Shown in pieces: positions 16,695-25,470 of a stretch of 64,000 nt of DNA. A program made the position numbers and the translations under genes. Within the stretch, counting starts at the first letter, position 1; every line of letters begins with the position of its first letter. Location: positions 5,766,001 through 5,830,000 of the forward strand of contig OW818685.1 of the NCBI GenBank assembly GCA_942493245.1, read 5' to 3'. This DNA is from DAOPYU01 sp942493245 (GTDB lineage: Bacteria > Sumerlaeota > Sumerlaeia > UBA8349). The notes beneath the pieces are model-generated. The model did not search any database. It was given only the letters and a program-made list of their open reading frames with translations, and had not been told where the DNA came from.

Positions 16695-16820
16695 AGGAGG
16701 TTTTGGAGCGTTTTTCCCCCGCTTCCAGAACCGCGCCGGCGGGAACAAACCGCAACCGCTTGTGCCGGCGAGGACGCCGGCGGTACGAACCGCTTCACGG
16801 GCGGAACATCCCGTGCCCCC

Positions 16821-17096
16821 TCAGGCTCTGGGTTGCGCGGGTGGGGTCCAGTAGCGGTATTTGCAGGTCAGGGCGATGTCGGTGGCGACCATGAGGCCGT
16901 TGAGGATGTAGAGGAGGATGACTTTGTCGAACGAGTAGAGAACCTTGTGGAGGCAACCGCTGATGTAGCCGATGAGGACGAGGAAGAGGAAGCGGAGGCT
17001 TTTGCCCTCGCTGCTTTTGGAGGTGTAGGTCTTGTAGAGGGCGAAGGGCCAGCTCAGGCCGAAACAGATGAGCATGATGGCTTCATAGGGACTCAT
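16821..17096 (-). CDS. Small PQ-loop-like membrane protein
   Basis: 91 residues with about three hydrophobic segments: AIMLICFGLSWPFALYKTY, SLRFLFLVLIGYISGCLHKV and VILLYILNGLMVATDIAL. The SWPFALYKTYTSKSSEGKS stretch resembles the Pro-Gln-loop (half-SWEET) arrangement of small membrane transporters, though the PQ pair itself is not exact. The start at 17096 overlaps the stop of the upstream methyltransferase gene by 4 bases (ATGA), so the two are translationally coupled. Function is unknown. Confidence 0.65.
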   Translation of the reverse strand: MSPYEAIMLICFGLSWPFALYKTYTSKSSEGKSLRFLFLVLIGYISGCLHKVLYSFDKVILLYILNGLMVATDIALTCKYRYWTPPAQPRA

Positions 17097-17878
17097 GGGC
17101 GATTTTCTCCGGAGGCTTTGCGCACTTCGATGCTGGCGAACCAGCACCAATGCTCGAGCCGGGGCCAGCGTTGCAGGAGGGCGCGGTCGGCGCGCATCCA
17201 GAAGGGAAGACTCTTGCGGAACCGGTCGAGATTTTTCCGCCCGTATTGCCAGAAGAAGCTGCCTGCGGCGAGGAGGTAGAAGGGTTTCCACGACAGGCGT
17301 CCGAAGGGCTTTCGCAGCTGGACCAGGCTCCAGTCGTCGAAGTAGGTGGTGATCGAGCGCCAGATCTTCGGGGCGAACAGGCGTCGGTAGAGGCGGATGA
17401 GCGGGTTGTAGTTCAGCGGCTCGATGAAGAGACCGTGACCGCCCGGGGTCAGGACGCGGTGGATCTCTTTGGCGGCTCGGGGCAGGTCGGTGTGGATGAG
17501 GACGGATTTGCAGAAGAGCGCGTGGACCGAGTCGGCGCACAGGGGAAGCGCTTCGGCCCGGCCCGTGACGAAGAGGATGCGGTCGGCCAGACCGGCCTGC
17601 TCGGCCAGGTGGCGCAGGGTTTTGAGGCGTTCGTGCGCCAGGTCCACGACCACGACGCGCGCGCCCGCTTTGGCCCAGAGGAGGGCGTGCATGCCGACGC
17701 CCCCGCCGAGTTCGACGAGGAGTCGGCCTTCGAGGTTTCCCACGCGGTGTTGCAGCCACTCGAATTCGGGAGTTTGAGCAAAAGCCAGAGGCGCGGCGAG
17801 GTCGGTGTGGTCGGCGCCGCCGCTGCGCGATCGGTTGTCCGTGTCGAGGTTGGTGTTCCAGTAGTCCTGGGGTTTCAT
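17093..17878 (-). CDS. Class I SAM-dependent methyltransferase
   Basis: 261 residues. The SAM-binding motif is LVELGGGVGMHALLWAKAGA near residue 75, followed by VVVVDLAHERLKTLR, ILFVTGRAEALPLCADSVH (motif II/III) and LTPGGHGLFIEPL, the layout of Methyltransf_11/25 proteins. The C-terminal third is Arg/Trp/Phe-rich (RRLFAPKIWRSITTYFDDWS) and could lie at the membrane or bind a lipid. The start at 17878 (MKPQDYWNTNLD) is preferred for GGGAGA upstream. It is convergent with the BchE-like gene; whether the two act on the same product cannot be told. The substrate is unknown. Confidence 0.8.
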   Translation of the reverse strand: MKPQDYWNTNLDTDNRSRSGGADHTDLAAPLAFAQTPEFEWLQHRVGNLEGRLLVELGGGVGMHALLWAKAGARVVVVDLAHERLKTLRHLAEQAGLADRILFVTGRAEALPLCADSVHALFCKSVLIHTDLPRAAKEIHRVLTPGGHGLFIEPLNYNPLIRLYRRLFAPKIWRSITTYFDDWSLVQLRKPFGRLSWKPFYLLAAGSFFWQYGRKNLDRFRKSLPFWMRADRALLQRWPRLEHWCWFASIEVRKASGENRP

Positions 17879-17988
17879 GTGTCTCCCGCGGTATTTGGAG
17901 GGTTCGGGCGCCTTATTCACCGAACAAGAGGTGCTCGAGCCACTCACTCAAACAAGCGCTCAGGATGTGCAACATGGTTCTGTCCCTC

Positions 17989-20505
17989 CTATCCCACAGG
18001 GGTCTGAGCCGTGTCGAGCAGGGTTCGGACCGATTCCTGAAGGTCGAACATGGTGTAGGGTTTTGCGAGCAGGTGGTGGAACCCCGCGTTGCGCAGGGAT
18101 TCGACCTGTGCGTCGTCGGTATAGCCCGACGTGAAAAGGACCTTCTGGTCGGGCCGGGCGAGTCGCATGATCTTGCCGGCGGCGCGTCCGTTGAGATTGG
18201 GCATGTCTATGTCCATGAGGACGAGGTCGAAGGACTGGGGCCGCTCGCGGTAGATCTCGACCGCCTCGTCGCCGTCGGAGGCGAGGATGACGCGGTAACC
18301 GAGGGTTTTCAGCAGATCCTCGGTGACGAGGCGGATGGCCTCTTCATCGTCCACCACGAGGACGGTTTCGTTGCCTCCGCGCACGAGGAGCGAGCGTTGT
18401 TTCTGCTGACCCAGGATTTCTTCCTTCTTTTTCTGGCTGACGGGGAAGTGGATGGTGAAGCAGGTGCCGATGCCCACCTCGCTGTCCACGCGCAGCAGGG
18501 CGCCGTGGGCTTTGAGCACGCCGTAAACGGCCGAGAGGCCCAGGCCGTTGCCGGTTTTCTTGGTCGTGTAGAAGGGGTCGAAGATGCGGTCCTTGACCGA
18601 CGCGGGCATGCCGCAGCCCGAATCGCGGACCTCGAGGCAGGCGTACTGCAGGTCTTCGACCGTTTCGCTCCGGCTCACGACGCTCAGGATGCCCCCGGCG
18701 GGCATGGCTTCGACGGCGTTCATGAAGAGGTTCATGAGCACCTGTTCGATCTGGGAGAAGTCGCCTTCGATCCAGGGCAGTTCGCACGAGAGGCTGGTTT
18801 CGATACGGATGCTGTCGTTGCGCAGGCTGGCGCGGAAAATGTCGAGCGACTGGTGGAGCGCCTCGTTGAGGTCGAGGGTTCGCTTTTCGGTTTTCCCCTG
18901 CCGCGCGTAGGTCTGCATCTGGCGCACGAGGCGGCTGGCGCGCATGGTCAGTTCGCGGATGCGGACGCAGTTGAGGCGGATGGCGTCGGCGTCGTGGGGC
19001 GATTTCTCCATGAGGTAGAGGAACCCGCCGACCCCGTTGAGGATGTTGTTGAAATCGTGGGCGACGCCGCGCGCGAGCCGTCCGACGCTTTCGAGCCGCT
19101 GGGTCTGGTACATCTGCGACTCGAGTTCCTTGAGTTCGGTGATGTCCTGGCCGATGGCGTAGAAGCCCAGAACGTGGTTGTCGGCTGAACTCAGGAGGCA
19201 GGTGTTCCAGACCACGTGGCGGTCGCGTCCCTGTTTGTCTCGCACACTCCACTCAAACCCGGTCAGAGGTTCCTGGTTGGCGATGGCTTTTTCAAAACGT
19301 TCGTGCTCCGCGTGGTTGGGGGCGGTGGCGCCGAGGTTCAGAATCTCGCGCACGGGCCGGCCGAGAATGTCTTCGCTGGCGTAGCCGAACACATCGCTGG
19401 CTTTGTGGTTCCAGAGGGTGATTTTCCCCTGAAGATCCATGCCGAGGATGATGACGTTCGCGTTCTCGATGATTTCGTGGCTCTGGTTGCCCGAGTGGCG
19501 GGCCATGAGGAACCAGCGTCCGTGCTCGACGGCCTGCGCGGCCTGGAGGGTGATCTGTTCGAGGAGGCCGCGCATTTCGGGCGCCTGCAGCATAACCTGC
19601 GCGCCCCAGACAAAGGCGATGGCCAATGTGTCGCCGCGGACCTGACAGGTCAGCAGCGCGCCGTCGGCGCCGGTGCGGATCCACTCGGGGAGGTCTTTGG
19701 CCGAATGCTTCTGGAGTTCGGCAAACTCGGCGATCCCCTGTTCCTGTCCCCATTGCAGCCACGGGGCGCGTCCGTCCAGAGTGTCGGGTAGCCGCTGTTC
19801 GGGTCCGTTGGACAGGACGTACAAGCGTTTCCAGGCGTCAAGCGCCTTGTGCCCGTTCAGAGGAGCCGGGGTGTTGTCGAGCGAGTAGAACGCGACGGCG
19901 CGGGCGCAGGTCAGGTCGGCCAGGATGCGGCAGGTTTTCTCGGCGATGCGGTCGAGTTCGAAAGAATCCATGATCTCTTCGATGCGGCTGCGCCACAGGC
20001 CGAAGAGGTTTTGTCCCGCGTTGGCTGCGAGAACAGTCTGGCGCGAGTGGGTCATGTGTTCGTGCTTCGCGTCGAGGGGTTGGAGAGTCATGAGAATATG
20101 GGGGGGAGTGTTGCCCCCGCCTCCCCCATGCGCTTCGAGGCGCAGACGGGCGCGGCGCAGATTGGCGGTTTGCGTGCTGGCGGGCCGGGCCGGGCTCCCA
20201 CTGGGCGCCGGACCGTGGTGCAGAAGGCATTCGGTCTCGAACGGGTAGGCGTCCTGAAAGAAGGTGTTCGTTGTGAACGGCAGCGGGGCGGGTTCTTCTC
20301 CGGCGGGTTCAATCCACCGATTCAGATTTTCCGGGAGTTGTTTCCATCCACAGGTCTCGAGCAGGGAGCCGAGAGCCGGGTTGGAATGAATCAAATTTCC
20401 CTCGGGAGTCGCAATCCCGAAGGGAATCTTCAAGTTTCCAAAAAAAGAAAGGATGGGCTGCAAGGCAGGATCGCACGACTGGGCGCAGACGCTCACGGGC
20501 AACAT
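17989..20505 (-). CDS. Hybrid sensor histidine kinase with PAS/GAF-type input and C-terminal receiver
   Basis: 838 residues, no clear transmembrane segment. An N-terminal PAS-like region (ILSFFGNLKIPFGIATPEGN) and a GAF-like middle precede a PAS domain (NANVIILGMDLQGKITLWNH ... FGYASEDILGRPV). The kinase core follows: H-box LARGVAHDFNNIL with His483, N-box MNLFMNAVEAM, and G-box DSGCGMPASV/TGNGLGLSAVYG. The C-terminal receiver has VLVVDDEEAIRL and phospho-acceptor Asp765 in LMDIDMPNLNG, with Lys in LLAKPY. It is a cytoplasmic signalling enzyme of the multi-step relay kind. The start at 20505 has GGAGGA 5-6 bases upstream; starts at 20529 and 20598 are also in frame. No partner regulator is adjacent. 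Confidence 0.88.
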   Translation of the reverse strand: MLPVSVCAQSCDPALQPILSFFGNLKIPFGIATPEGNLIHSNPALGSLLETCGWKQLPENLNRWIEPAGEEPAPLPFTTNTFFQDAYPFETECLLHHGPAPSGSPARPASTQTANLRRARLRLEAHGGGGGNTPPHILMTLQPLDAKHEHMTHSRQTVLAANAGQNLFGLWRSRIEEIMDSFELDRIAEKTCRILADLTCARAVAFYSLDNTPAPLNGHKALDAWKRLYVLSNGPEQRLPDTLDGRAPWLQWGQEQGIAEFAELQKHSAKDLPEWIRTGADGALLTCQVRGDTLAIAFVWGAQVMLQAPEMRGLLEQITLQAAQAVEHGRWFLMARHSGNQSHEIIENANVIILGMDLQGKITLWNHKASDVFGYASEDILGRPVREILNLGATAPNHAEHERFEKAIANQEPLTGFEWSVRDKQGRDRHVVWNTCLLSSADNHVLGFYAIGQDITELKELESQMYQTQRLESVGRLARGVAHDFNNILNGVGGFLYLMEKSPHDADAIRLNCVRIRELTMRASRLVRQMQTYARQGKTEKRTLDLNEALHQSLDIFRASLRNDSIRIETSLSCELPWIEGDFSQIEQVLMNLFMNAVEAMPAGGILSVVSRSETVEDLQYACLEVRDSGCGMPASVKDRIFDPFYTTKKTGNGLGLSAVYGVLKAHGALLRVDSEVGIGTCFTIHFPVSQKKKEEILGQQKQRSLLVRGGNETVLVVDDEEAIRLVTEDLLKTLGYRVILASDGDEAVEIYRERPQSFDLVLMDIDMPNLNGRAAGKIMRLARPDQKVLFTSGYTDDAQVESLRNAGFHHLLAKPYTMFDLQESVRTLLDTAQTPVG

Positions 20506-20964
20506 AGGCTCCTCCACAGGAACGGACATCCTTTTCGACTTTGCCTGCGCATGAAAGTCATGAGAGCAACGAGAAAGCGCAGGCGCAACAGGCAACAAGA
20601 ACCAGAAAACGTACGGAACAATGTTTGGGAACGCAACAAAATGCCCGATTACAGCGCTCCCAGTGTTAACTTTGAGAGCCGGGTGTCGGGAAAGTCAAGG
20701 GAAAAAGAGCGAAAAGATCCCTTTTTTGAGGTCTGTCGGGGCGAACCGGCCGGGTGCAATTCCAAAATTAGTTGACTTTTGGCGCCTGTCCGCCCATTTT
20801 GGGGGGGATTGGGCGCCCTGACTGGGGGTTGAAGAGTCAGGTTTTTTTCCTTGAATCAGCCGCCATCCGTTGTCCATATCGTCCTCTCAGGACCGGTGTC
20901 CGAACGAGATGAAGAAGGGCAACCCACGGCGGCGGCGGTACGAAGACACTGGAGCGACAGACGC
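20506..20964. other. Divergent intergenic region between the kinase and cysD
   Basis: About 460 bases separate the two divergent genes. I see no convincing gene. The stretch around 20760-20830 carries GGCGCC and GGGCGCCC blocks in an A/T-poor context. Promoters for both genes should lie here, but no clear -35/-10 pair could be picked by eye. Confidence 0.4.
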
Positions 20965-21846
20965 ATGGATCATTTGGACCATTTGGAAAACGGCAGCGTT
21001 CACATTCTGCGCGAGGCGTATGCGAATTTCAAGAGCCTGTGCATGCTCTGGTCCATCGGCAAGGACAGCACGGTCCTCCTCTGGCTGGCGCGCAAGGCTT
21101 TCCTGGGGCATGTGCCGTTTCCGCTCGTGCATATCGACACGGCGTACAAGATTCCGGAGATGATAGCCTACCGCGACCGGATGACGGCGGAGTGGGGGCT
21201 GACGATGATCTATGGCCAGAACGAGTCGGCCCTGCGCGAGCGCCAGACGTTCCCCGACGGGGCGGTGGACCGTCTGGCCTGTTGCAAGGCGCTCAAGACC
21301 GAGGCGCTCAAGCACACGCTCAGCGGGGTTTGGCCGCGCTACCGGTTCAACCATTCGGTGGGGCGCTACGAGGTGGACGCGAACACCGAACCGTTCACGG
21401 GGGTGATCGTGGGGGTGCGGTCGGACGAGGAAGGGTCGCGGTCGAAGGAGCGGGTTTTTTCGCCACGCGACCGGGACAACGAGTGGGACGTGGGGGACCA
21501 GCCGCCGGAGTTCTGGAACCAGTACAAGACGGACTTCGCGCCGGGGACGCATGTGCGCATCCACCCGCTGCTCGACTGGACGGAGCTGAACATCTGGGAG
21601 TACATCGAGCGCGAGAAGATCCCGACGGTGTCCCTCTATTACGACCAGGGGACGGGAAAGCGTTTTCGTTCACTGGGATGTCACCCCTGCACCAACCCGG
21701 TCGAATCGAAAGCGACGAGTCCGAGGGAGATCATCGAGGAACTGCGGACCGGGCGGTTCTCGAACATTGCCGAGCGCGCCGGGCGCGCCCAGGACGCCGA
21801 GGACGGGGGCGGGCTCGAAACCCTGCGGCGCGACGGGTATATGTGA
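20965..21846 (+). CDS. cysD: Sulfate adenylyltransferase subunit 2
   Basis: 293 residues of the PP-loop ATP-pyrophosphatase superfamily. The SIGKDSTVLLWLARKAF stretch is the PP-loop (SxGKDS), followed by VHIDTAYKIPEMIAYRD, RSDEEGSRSKERVFSPRD and the CysD C-terminal RFRSLGCHPCTNPVESKA and ERAGRAQDAEDGGGLETLRR. CysD makes adenosine 5'-phosphosulfate from ATP and sulfate, driven by GTP hydrolysis in CysN, encoded 59 bases downstream. The start (MDHLDHLENG) has GGAG 10 bases upstream; the longer frame to 20851 lacks homology. No APS/PAPS reductase is in view, so the products could feed sulfation rather than cysteine synthesis. Confidence 0.92.
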   Translation: MDHLDHLENGSVHILREAYANFKSLCMLWSIGKDSTVLLWLARKAFLGHVPFPLVHIDTAYKIPEMIAYRDRMTAEWGLTMIYGQNESALRERQTFPDGAVDRLACCKALKTEALKHTLSGVWPRYRFNHSVGRYEVDANTEPFTGVIVGVRSDEEGSRSKERVFSPRDRDNEWDVGDQPPEFWNQYKTDFAPGTHVRIHPLLDWTELNIWEYIEREKIPTVSLYYDQGTGKRFRSLGCHPCTNPVESKATSPREIIEELRTGRFSNIAERAGRAQDAEDGGGLETLRRDGYM

Positions 21847-21905
21847 AAAATCTGTCCCCGAAATGGGATGAAATCGAAAACTGAGGTCTGCGAGAGACAA
21901 TCCGA

Positions 21906-23717
21906 ATGGACAACACGGCCCAACGCGAACAGATGAGCATCGTCATTGCCGGTCATGTGGACCACGGCAAAAGCACCGTCATGGGCCGCCTGCTGGCCGA
22001 CACGGGGTCGTTGCCCGTGGGCAAGCTCGACCAGGTGCGCGCGCTGTGCGAACGCAACTCGAAGCCGTTCGAGTACGCGTTCCTCCTCGACGCGCTCAAG
22101 GACGAGATGTCCCAGGGGATCACGATTGACGCCGCGCGGGTGTTCTTCAAGACCGCCCAGCGCGATTACCTGATCCTCGACGCGCCGGGCCACATCGAGT
22201 TTCTCAAGAACATGATCACGGGCGCGTCGCGGGCCGAGGCGGCGCTCCTGGTCATCGACGCGGAAGAGGGCGTGCGCGAGAACTCGCGCCGTCACGGCTA
22301 CATGCTCGCCCTCCTGGGAGTGCGACAGCTGGCCGTCGTGGTCAACAAGATGGACCTGGTGGATTACAGCGAGCCGGTCTTTTCCGCCATCGTCGAAAAC
22401 TACACGGCGTTCCTGCGCGAGATCGGCGTCGAGGCGCGCTTCATCGTGCCGGCCAGCGGGCGATTCGGGGACAACATCGCGCAGGCGGGGGAACGGATGC
22501 CGTGGTACACCGGCCCGACGGTCCTCGAGGCGCTCGACCGTTTCGAGAAGGAACCGCAGGCGCTCGACCAGCCGTTTCGTCTGCCCGTGCAGGACGTGTA
22601 CAAATTCACCGGGTCGGGCGACAAGCGCCGGCTCGTGGCCGGGACCGTGGATTCGGGGACACTCGAAGTAGGCGACGAACTTGTGTTCTTCCCCTCGGGC
22701 AAACGGAGCCGCGTGGCCACGATCGAGGCGTTCAACAAACCGCCCCAAACGCGGACCAGCGCGGGCGAGGCCACGGCGCTGACGCTCGACGAGCAGATTT
22801 ACGTGACCCGGGGCGAGCTGGCCTGCCGGGCCTCGGAACCGCCGCCCAGGGTGGCCACGCGGGTGCGCGCCAGCCTCTTCTGGATGGGGCGCGAGCCGTT
22901 GCGGGTGGGGCGCGAGTACCTGCTCAAGATGGGCGGCGCGCGAACGCCCGTGTGGGTCGAAAAGATCCTCCGGGTCATTGACGCGTCGGACCTGAGTGTG
23001 TCCCCGGAATCCGACCGGGTCGAGCGGCACGCGGTGGCCGAGTGCATTCTGCGGACGCGGCGCGCCGTGGCGTTCGATCCGGCCGAGGACAACGCCCGCA
23101 CGAGCCGTTTCGTGATCGTGGACCGCTTCGAGATCCGGGGCGGGGGCATTCTGCGCGAGGCGCTCGAGGACGAGTACGAAGCGGTGCGCAGCCACGTGCT
23201 GCTGCGCAACATGAAGTGGGAAACCAGCCGGATTGCGCGCGAGCGGCGGGCGGAGAAATACAACCAGCGCCCGACGCTGATTCTCGTGACGGGCGATCGG
23301 AACTCGGGCAAGAAATCTTTCGCCAAAGCGCTCGAGAGCCGCCTCTTCGAGGAAGGGAAGGTGGTGTACTTCCTCGGGATCGGCAACGTGCTCTACGGCG
23401 TGGACGCCGACATCAAGGTGGCCGGGCAGGCGGGCGACCACACGGAGCACCTGCGCCGCCTGGCCGAAGTGGCCCACCTGCTCCTGGACGCGGGGGTGTT
23501 GCTGGTCGTGACGGCGGTGAACCTGAAGCGGGCTGAACTGGACCTGATCGAGACCACGGTGGGCGAAGGGCGGATGGTGGTGGTGTGGATGGGCGACGAG
23601 GTTCCGTCCGACCTCCCCTGCGACCTGCGCCTGGACACCGCCCACCCGCTCGACGATCAAGTGGACAAGATGAAAGCCGTCCTGCAGGAGAAAAACATTA
23701 TCTTCAAACCCTTCTGA
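21906..23717 (+). CDS. cysN: CysN-CysC fusion: GTPase of ATP sulfurylase plus APS-kinase-like domain
   Basis: 603 residues. The GTPase part has G1 GHVDHGKST (residues 16-24), G3 DAPGH and G4 NKMD, then two beta-barrel domains up to about 430. From about 455 a P-loop domain like APS kinase follows (TLILVTGDRNSGKKSFAKAL, VVYFLGIGNVLYGVDADIK). Its Walker A ends GKKS instead of GKST, so kinase activity needs checking. CysN powers APS formation by CysD; the C-terminal part would phosphorylate APS to PAPS if active. Its position 59 bases after cysD indicates a cysD-cysNC operon. A NodQ-like role in sulfating surface glycans is possible, given the glycosyltransferase gene next door. Confidence 0.88.
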   Translation: MDNTAQREQMSIVIAGHVDHGKSTVMGRLLADTGSLPVGKLDQVRALCERNSKPFEYAFLLDALKDEMSQGITIDAARVFFKTAQRDYLILDAPGHIEFLKNMITGASRAEAALLVIDAEEGVRENSRRHGYMLALLGVRQLAVVVNKMDLVDYSEPVFSAIVENYTAFLREIGVEARFIVPASGRFGDNIAQAGERMPWYTGPTVLEALDRFEKEPQALDQPFRLPVQDVYKFTGSGDKRRLVAGTVDSGTLEVGDELVFFPSGKRSRVATIEAFNKPPQTRTSAGEATALTLDEQIYVTRGELACRASEPPPRVATRVRASLFWMGREPLRVGREYLLKMGGARTPVWVEKILRVIDASDLSVSPESDRVERHAVAECILRTRRAVAFDPAEDNARTSRFVIVDRFEIRGGGILREALEDEYEAVRSHVLLRNMKWETSRIARERRAEKYNQRPTLILVTGDRNSGKKSFAKALESRLFEEGKVVYFLGIGNVLYGVDADIKVAGQAGDHTEHLRRLAEVAHLLLDAGVLLVVTAVNLKRAELDLIETTVGEGRMVVVWMGDEVPSDLPCDLRLDTAHPLDDQVDKMKAVLQEKNIIFKPF

Positions 23718-23771
23718 GAAGGTGTATTCCGAACGGTCCCGTTTCGGGGACAGGCGCTTTCGGAGCAGTTC

Positions 23772-24791
23772 ATGGAAACGTACCCCACGATCACCATTGT
23801 CATCCCGGCGTACAACGCCGCCTCGATCGTCGCGACCGGCCTGCGGGCCATCCTCGCGCAGGACTACCCTCACGACCGCATGGAAGTGGTGGTGGTGGAC
23901 GATGGCTCGACCGACAAGACCCCCGGAATTCTGGCTTCCATCGAGGGGATTCTCGTGATTCGCCAGGCCAACGCCGGCCCGGCCAAGGCGCGCAACACCG
24001 GGTGGAAAAACGGCACGGGCGAGATCGTTCTGTTCACGGACTCGGATTGCATCCCCGCTCCGGACTGGGCGAGGCGCCTGGTCGAGAAGTTCACCGCGCC
24101 CGACATTGGCGGCGTGGGGGGCACCTACGGCATCCACAACAGCGGGAGCCTGCTGGCGCGCTGCATCCACGAGGAGATCATCGAGCGGCACCTGCGCATG
24201 CCCGAGGAGGTCAATTTCCTCGGGTCGTTCAACCTGGCCTACCGGCGCGCGGCGCTCGAGGCCACGGGCGGGTTCGACGAGACCTTCGCGACCGCCTCGG
24301 GCGAGGACAACGACCTTTCCTATCGGATCAACAAGGCGGGCTACCGGCTGCTGTTTACCAACGCGGCGCGCGTGGACCACGTCCACCCGCAGGAGTTTTC
24401 GAAGTACCTGCGCACGCAGTCGAAGCATGGCTACTGGCGCATGAAACTGTATCAGACACATCCCGAGATGATGCGGGGCGACGCCTACGGCAGTCTGGTG
24501 GACTACGCCCAGCCGCCCCTCGCGCTGCTGATCCTGTTGCTGCTGCCGTTCTTCTGGATTCACCCGTTTCTGTCCGGCATGTTCGCGCTGCTGGTCGGGG
24601 TGGAGATTCTGTTGCAGTTGCCCATGGCGCTGCGCGTGGTGAGCCGCTGTGGCGACTGGCGGCTCCTGGCGCTGGCCGGGATCACGTTCCTGCGTTCCTT
24701 TGCCCGCAGCATCGGCATGACGCGCGGGATTGTGGAATTCGGACTACCCGGTTCGTGTTGCGCTTCCAGAAAAAGCGGATCGAAACAATAG
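23772..24791 (+). CDS. Family 2 glycosyltransferase with C-terminal membrane segments
   Basis: 339 residues. The GT-A fold shows TITIVIPAYNAASIVATGLR, VVVVDDGSTDKTP, ANAGPAKARNTGWKN, the DxD-type TDSDC, GSFNLAYRRAALE and GEDNDLSYRINKAGY. Two or three C-terminal hydrophobic segments (LALLILLLLPFFWIHPFL and beyond) anchor it to the inner membrane. It transfers a sugar from a nucleotide donor to a surface-polysaccharide acceptor; the sugar cannot be told. It begins 54 bases after cysNC on the same strand, so it may belong to that operon and link sulfation with glycan synthesis (inference). Repeat family B follows. Confidence 0.85.
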   Translation: METYPTITIVIPAYNAASIVATGLRAILAQDYPHDRMEVVVVDDGSTDKTPGILASIEGILVIRQANAGPAKARNTGWKNGTGEIVLFTDSDCIPAPDWARRLVEKFTAPDIGGVGGTYGIHNSGSLLARCIHEEIIERHLRMPEEVNFLGSFNLAYRRAALEATGGFDETFATASGEDNDLSYRINKAGYRLLFTNAARVDHVHPQEFSKYLRTQSKHGYWRMKLYQTHPEMMRGDAYGSLVDYAQPPLALLILLLLPFFWIHPFLSGMFALLVGVEILLQLPMALRVVSRCGDWRLLALAGITFLRSFARSIGMTRGIVEFGLPGSCCASRKSGSKQ

Positions 24792-24837
24792 AAAAACCAC
24801 AGACAACTTGACGCAGCGAATCTGTAACCGAATCAAC

Positions 24838-25093
24838 GTACCCCGGAGGGGTAAAGGTCAGTAGCCGGGGGTGGAGCGAAGCGGAACCCCCGGGCAAGCC
24901 CTCGTTTTTGAGCGCCCCGGCGGGGCGCAGGGTCGTTCCGACACGAACAGGGAAGCCGTCATTTATTCGCACAGACCTTTCCCCCGTTTTCTCCTCCGCC
25001 CCATCCGGGGCGGGAAAGAATTTGGGGACAGATCCGGGGGTTTCGCTTCGCTCCACCCCCGGCTACTATCCTTCGCCCCATCCGGGGCGTTTC
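24838..25093. repeat. Repeat family B, copy 2
   Basis: CGTACCCCGGAGGGGTAAAG precedes CAGTAGCCGGGGGTGGAGCG with its complement, then GCGCCCCGGCGGGGCGC, CCGCCCCATCCGGGGCGG and the mirrored end (CGCTTCGCTCCACCCCCGGC TACTATCC, GCCCCATCCGGGGC). The order matches copy 1 at 5947-6201. It fills the gap after the glycosyltransferase gene and is non-coding. Confidence 0.75.
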
Positions 25094-25228
25094 TTAGGAT
25101 AAATACTCGCAGAATCGACACAAGCCGCGCCGACTTTTATCTCTATACTTCCGCACACCTCTGTGTCCTCTGCGGTAAAAATGAAAGCCTGTTGTTGAGT
25201 GTCGTGGGCGCTTCACCTCTCATTCACG

Positions 25229-25456
25229 TCACTCCGGTTTATTTTCCGCGCCATTGTCCGGAACGTATTCGATCAGTTCCCCCGGGGTACAGTCCATCGC
25301 CTGACAGATGGCTTCGAGCGTCGAGAAGCGGATCGCGCGCGCCTTGTTGGTTTTCAGGATGGACAGGTTGTTCAGGGCAATCCCCGTTTTCTCGGCCAGG
25401 TCGGTCAGTTTCATCCGCCGGTCCAGAAGGAGGTAGTCCAGTCGTATGCGAATCAT
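25229..25456 (-). CDS. Small XRE/Cro-family DNA-binding protein
   Basis: 75 residues: almost entirely a Cro/CI-type helix-turn-helix (RMKLTDLAEKTGIALNNLSI, KTNKARAIRFSTLEAICQAM, CTPGELIEYV). This short form resembles the YozG-like regulators that sit with DUF2975 membrane proteins. It begins 15 bases after the stop of the DUF2975 gene upstream, with GAGGAG 8 bases before the ATG at 25456, so it is the distal gene of that operon. It probably represses the operon; targets are not known. Confidence 0.85.
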   Translation of the reverse strand: MIRIRLDYLLLDRRMKLTDLAEKTGIALNNLSILKTNKARAIRFSTLEAICQAMDCTPGELIEYVPDNGAENKPE

Positions 25457-25470
25457 GTTTCCGGCTCCTC

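Noticed and set aside
14987..16798. A 603-codon open frame antisense to the BchE-like gene
   Set aside because: It mirrors a strongly motif-supported gene and has a composition typical of antisense frames.
21681..24563. A 960-codon open frame antisense to cysNC and the glycosyltransferase
   Set aside because: It lies opposite two well-supported genes, has no recognisable motifs and is a usual by-product of GC-rich codon use.
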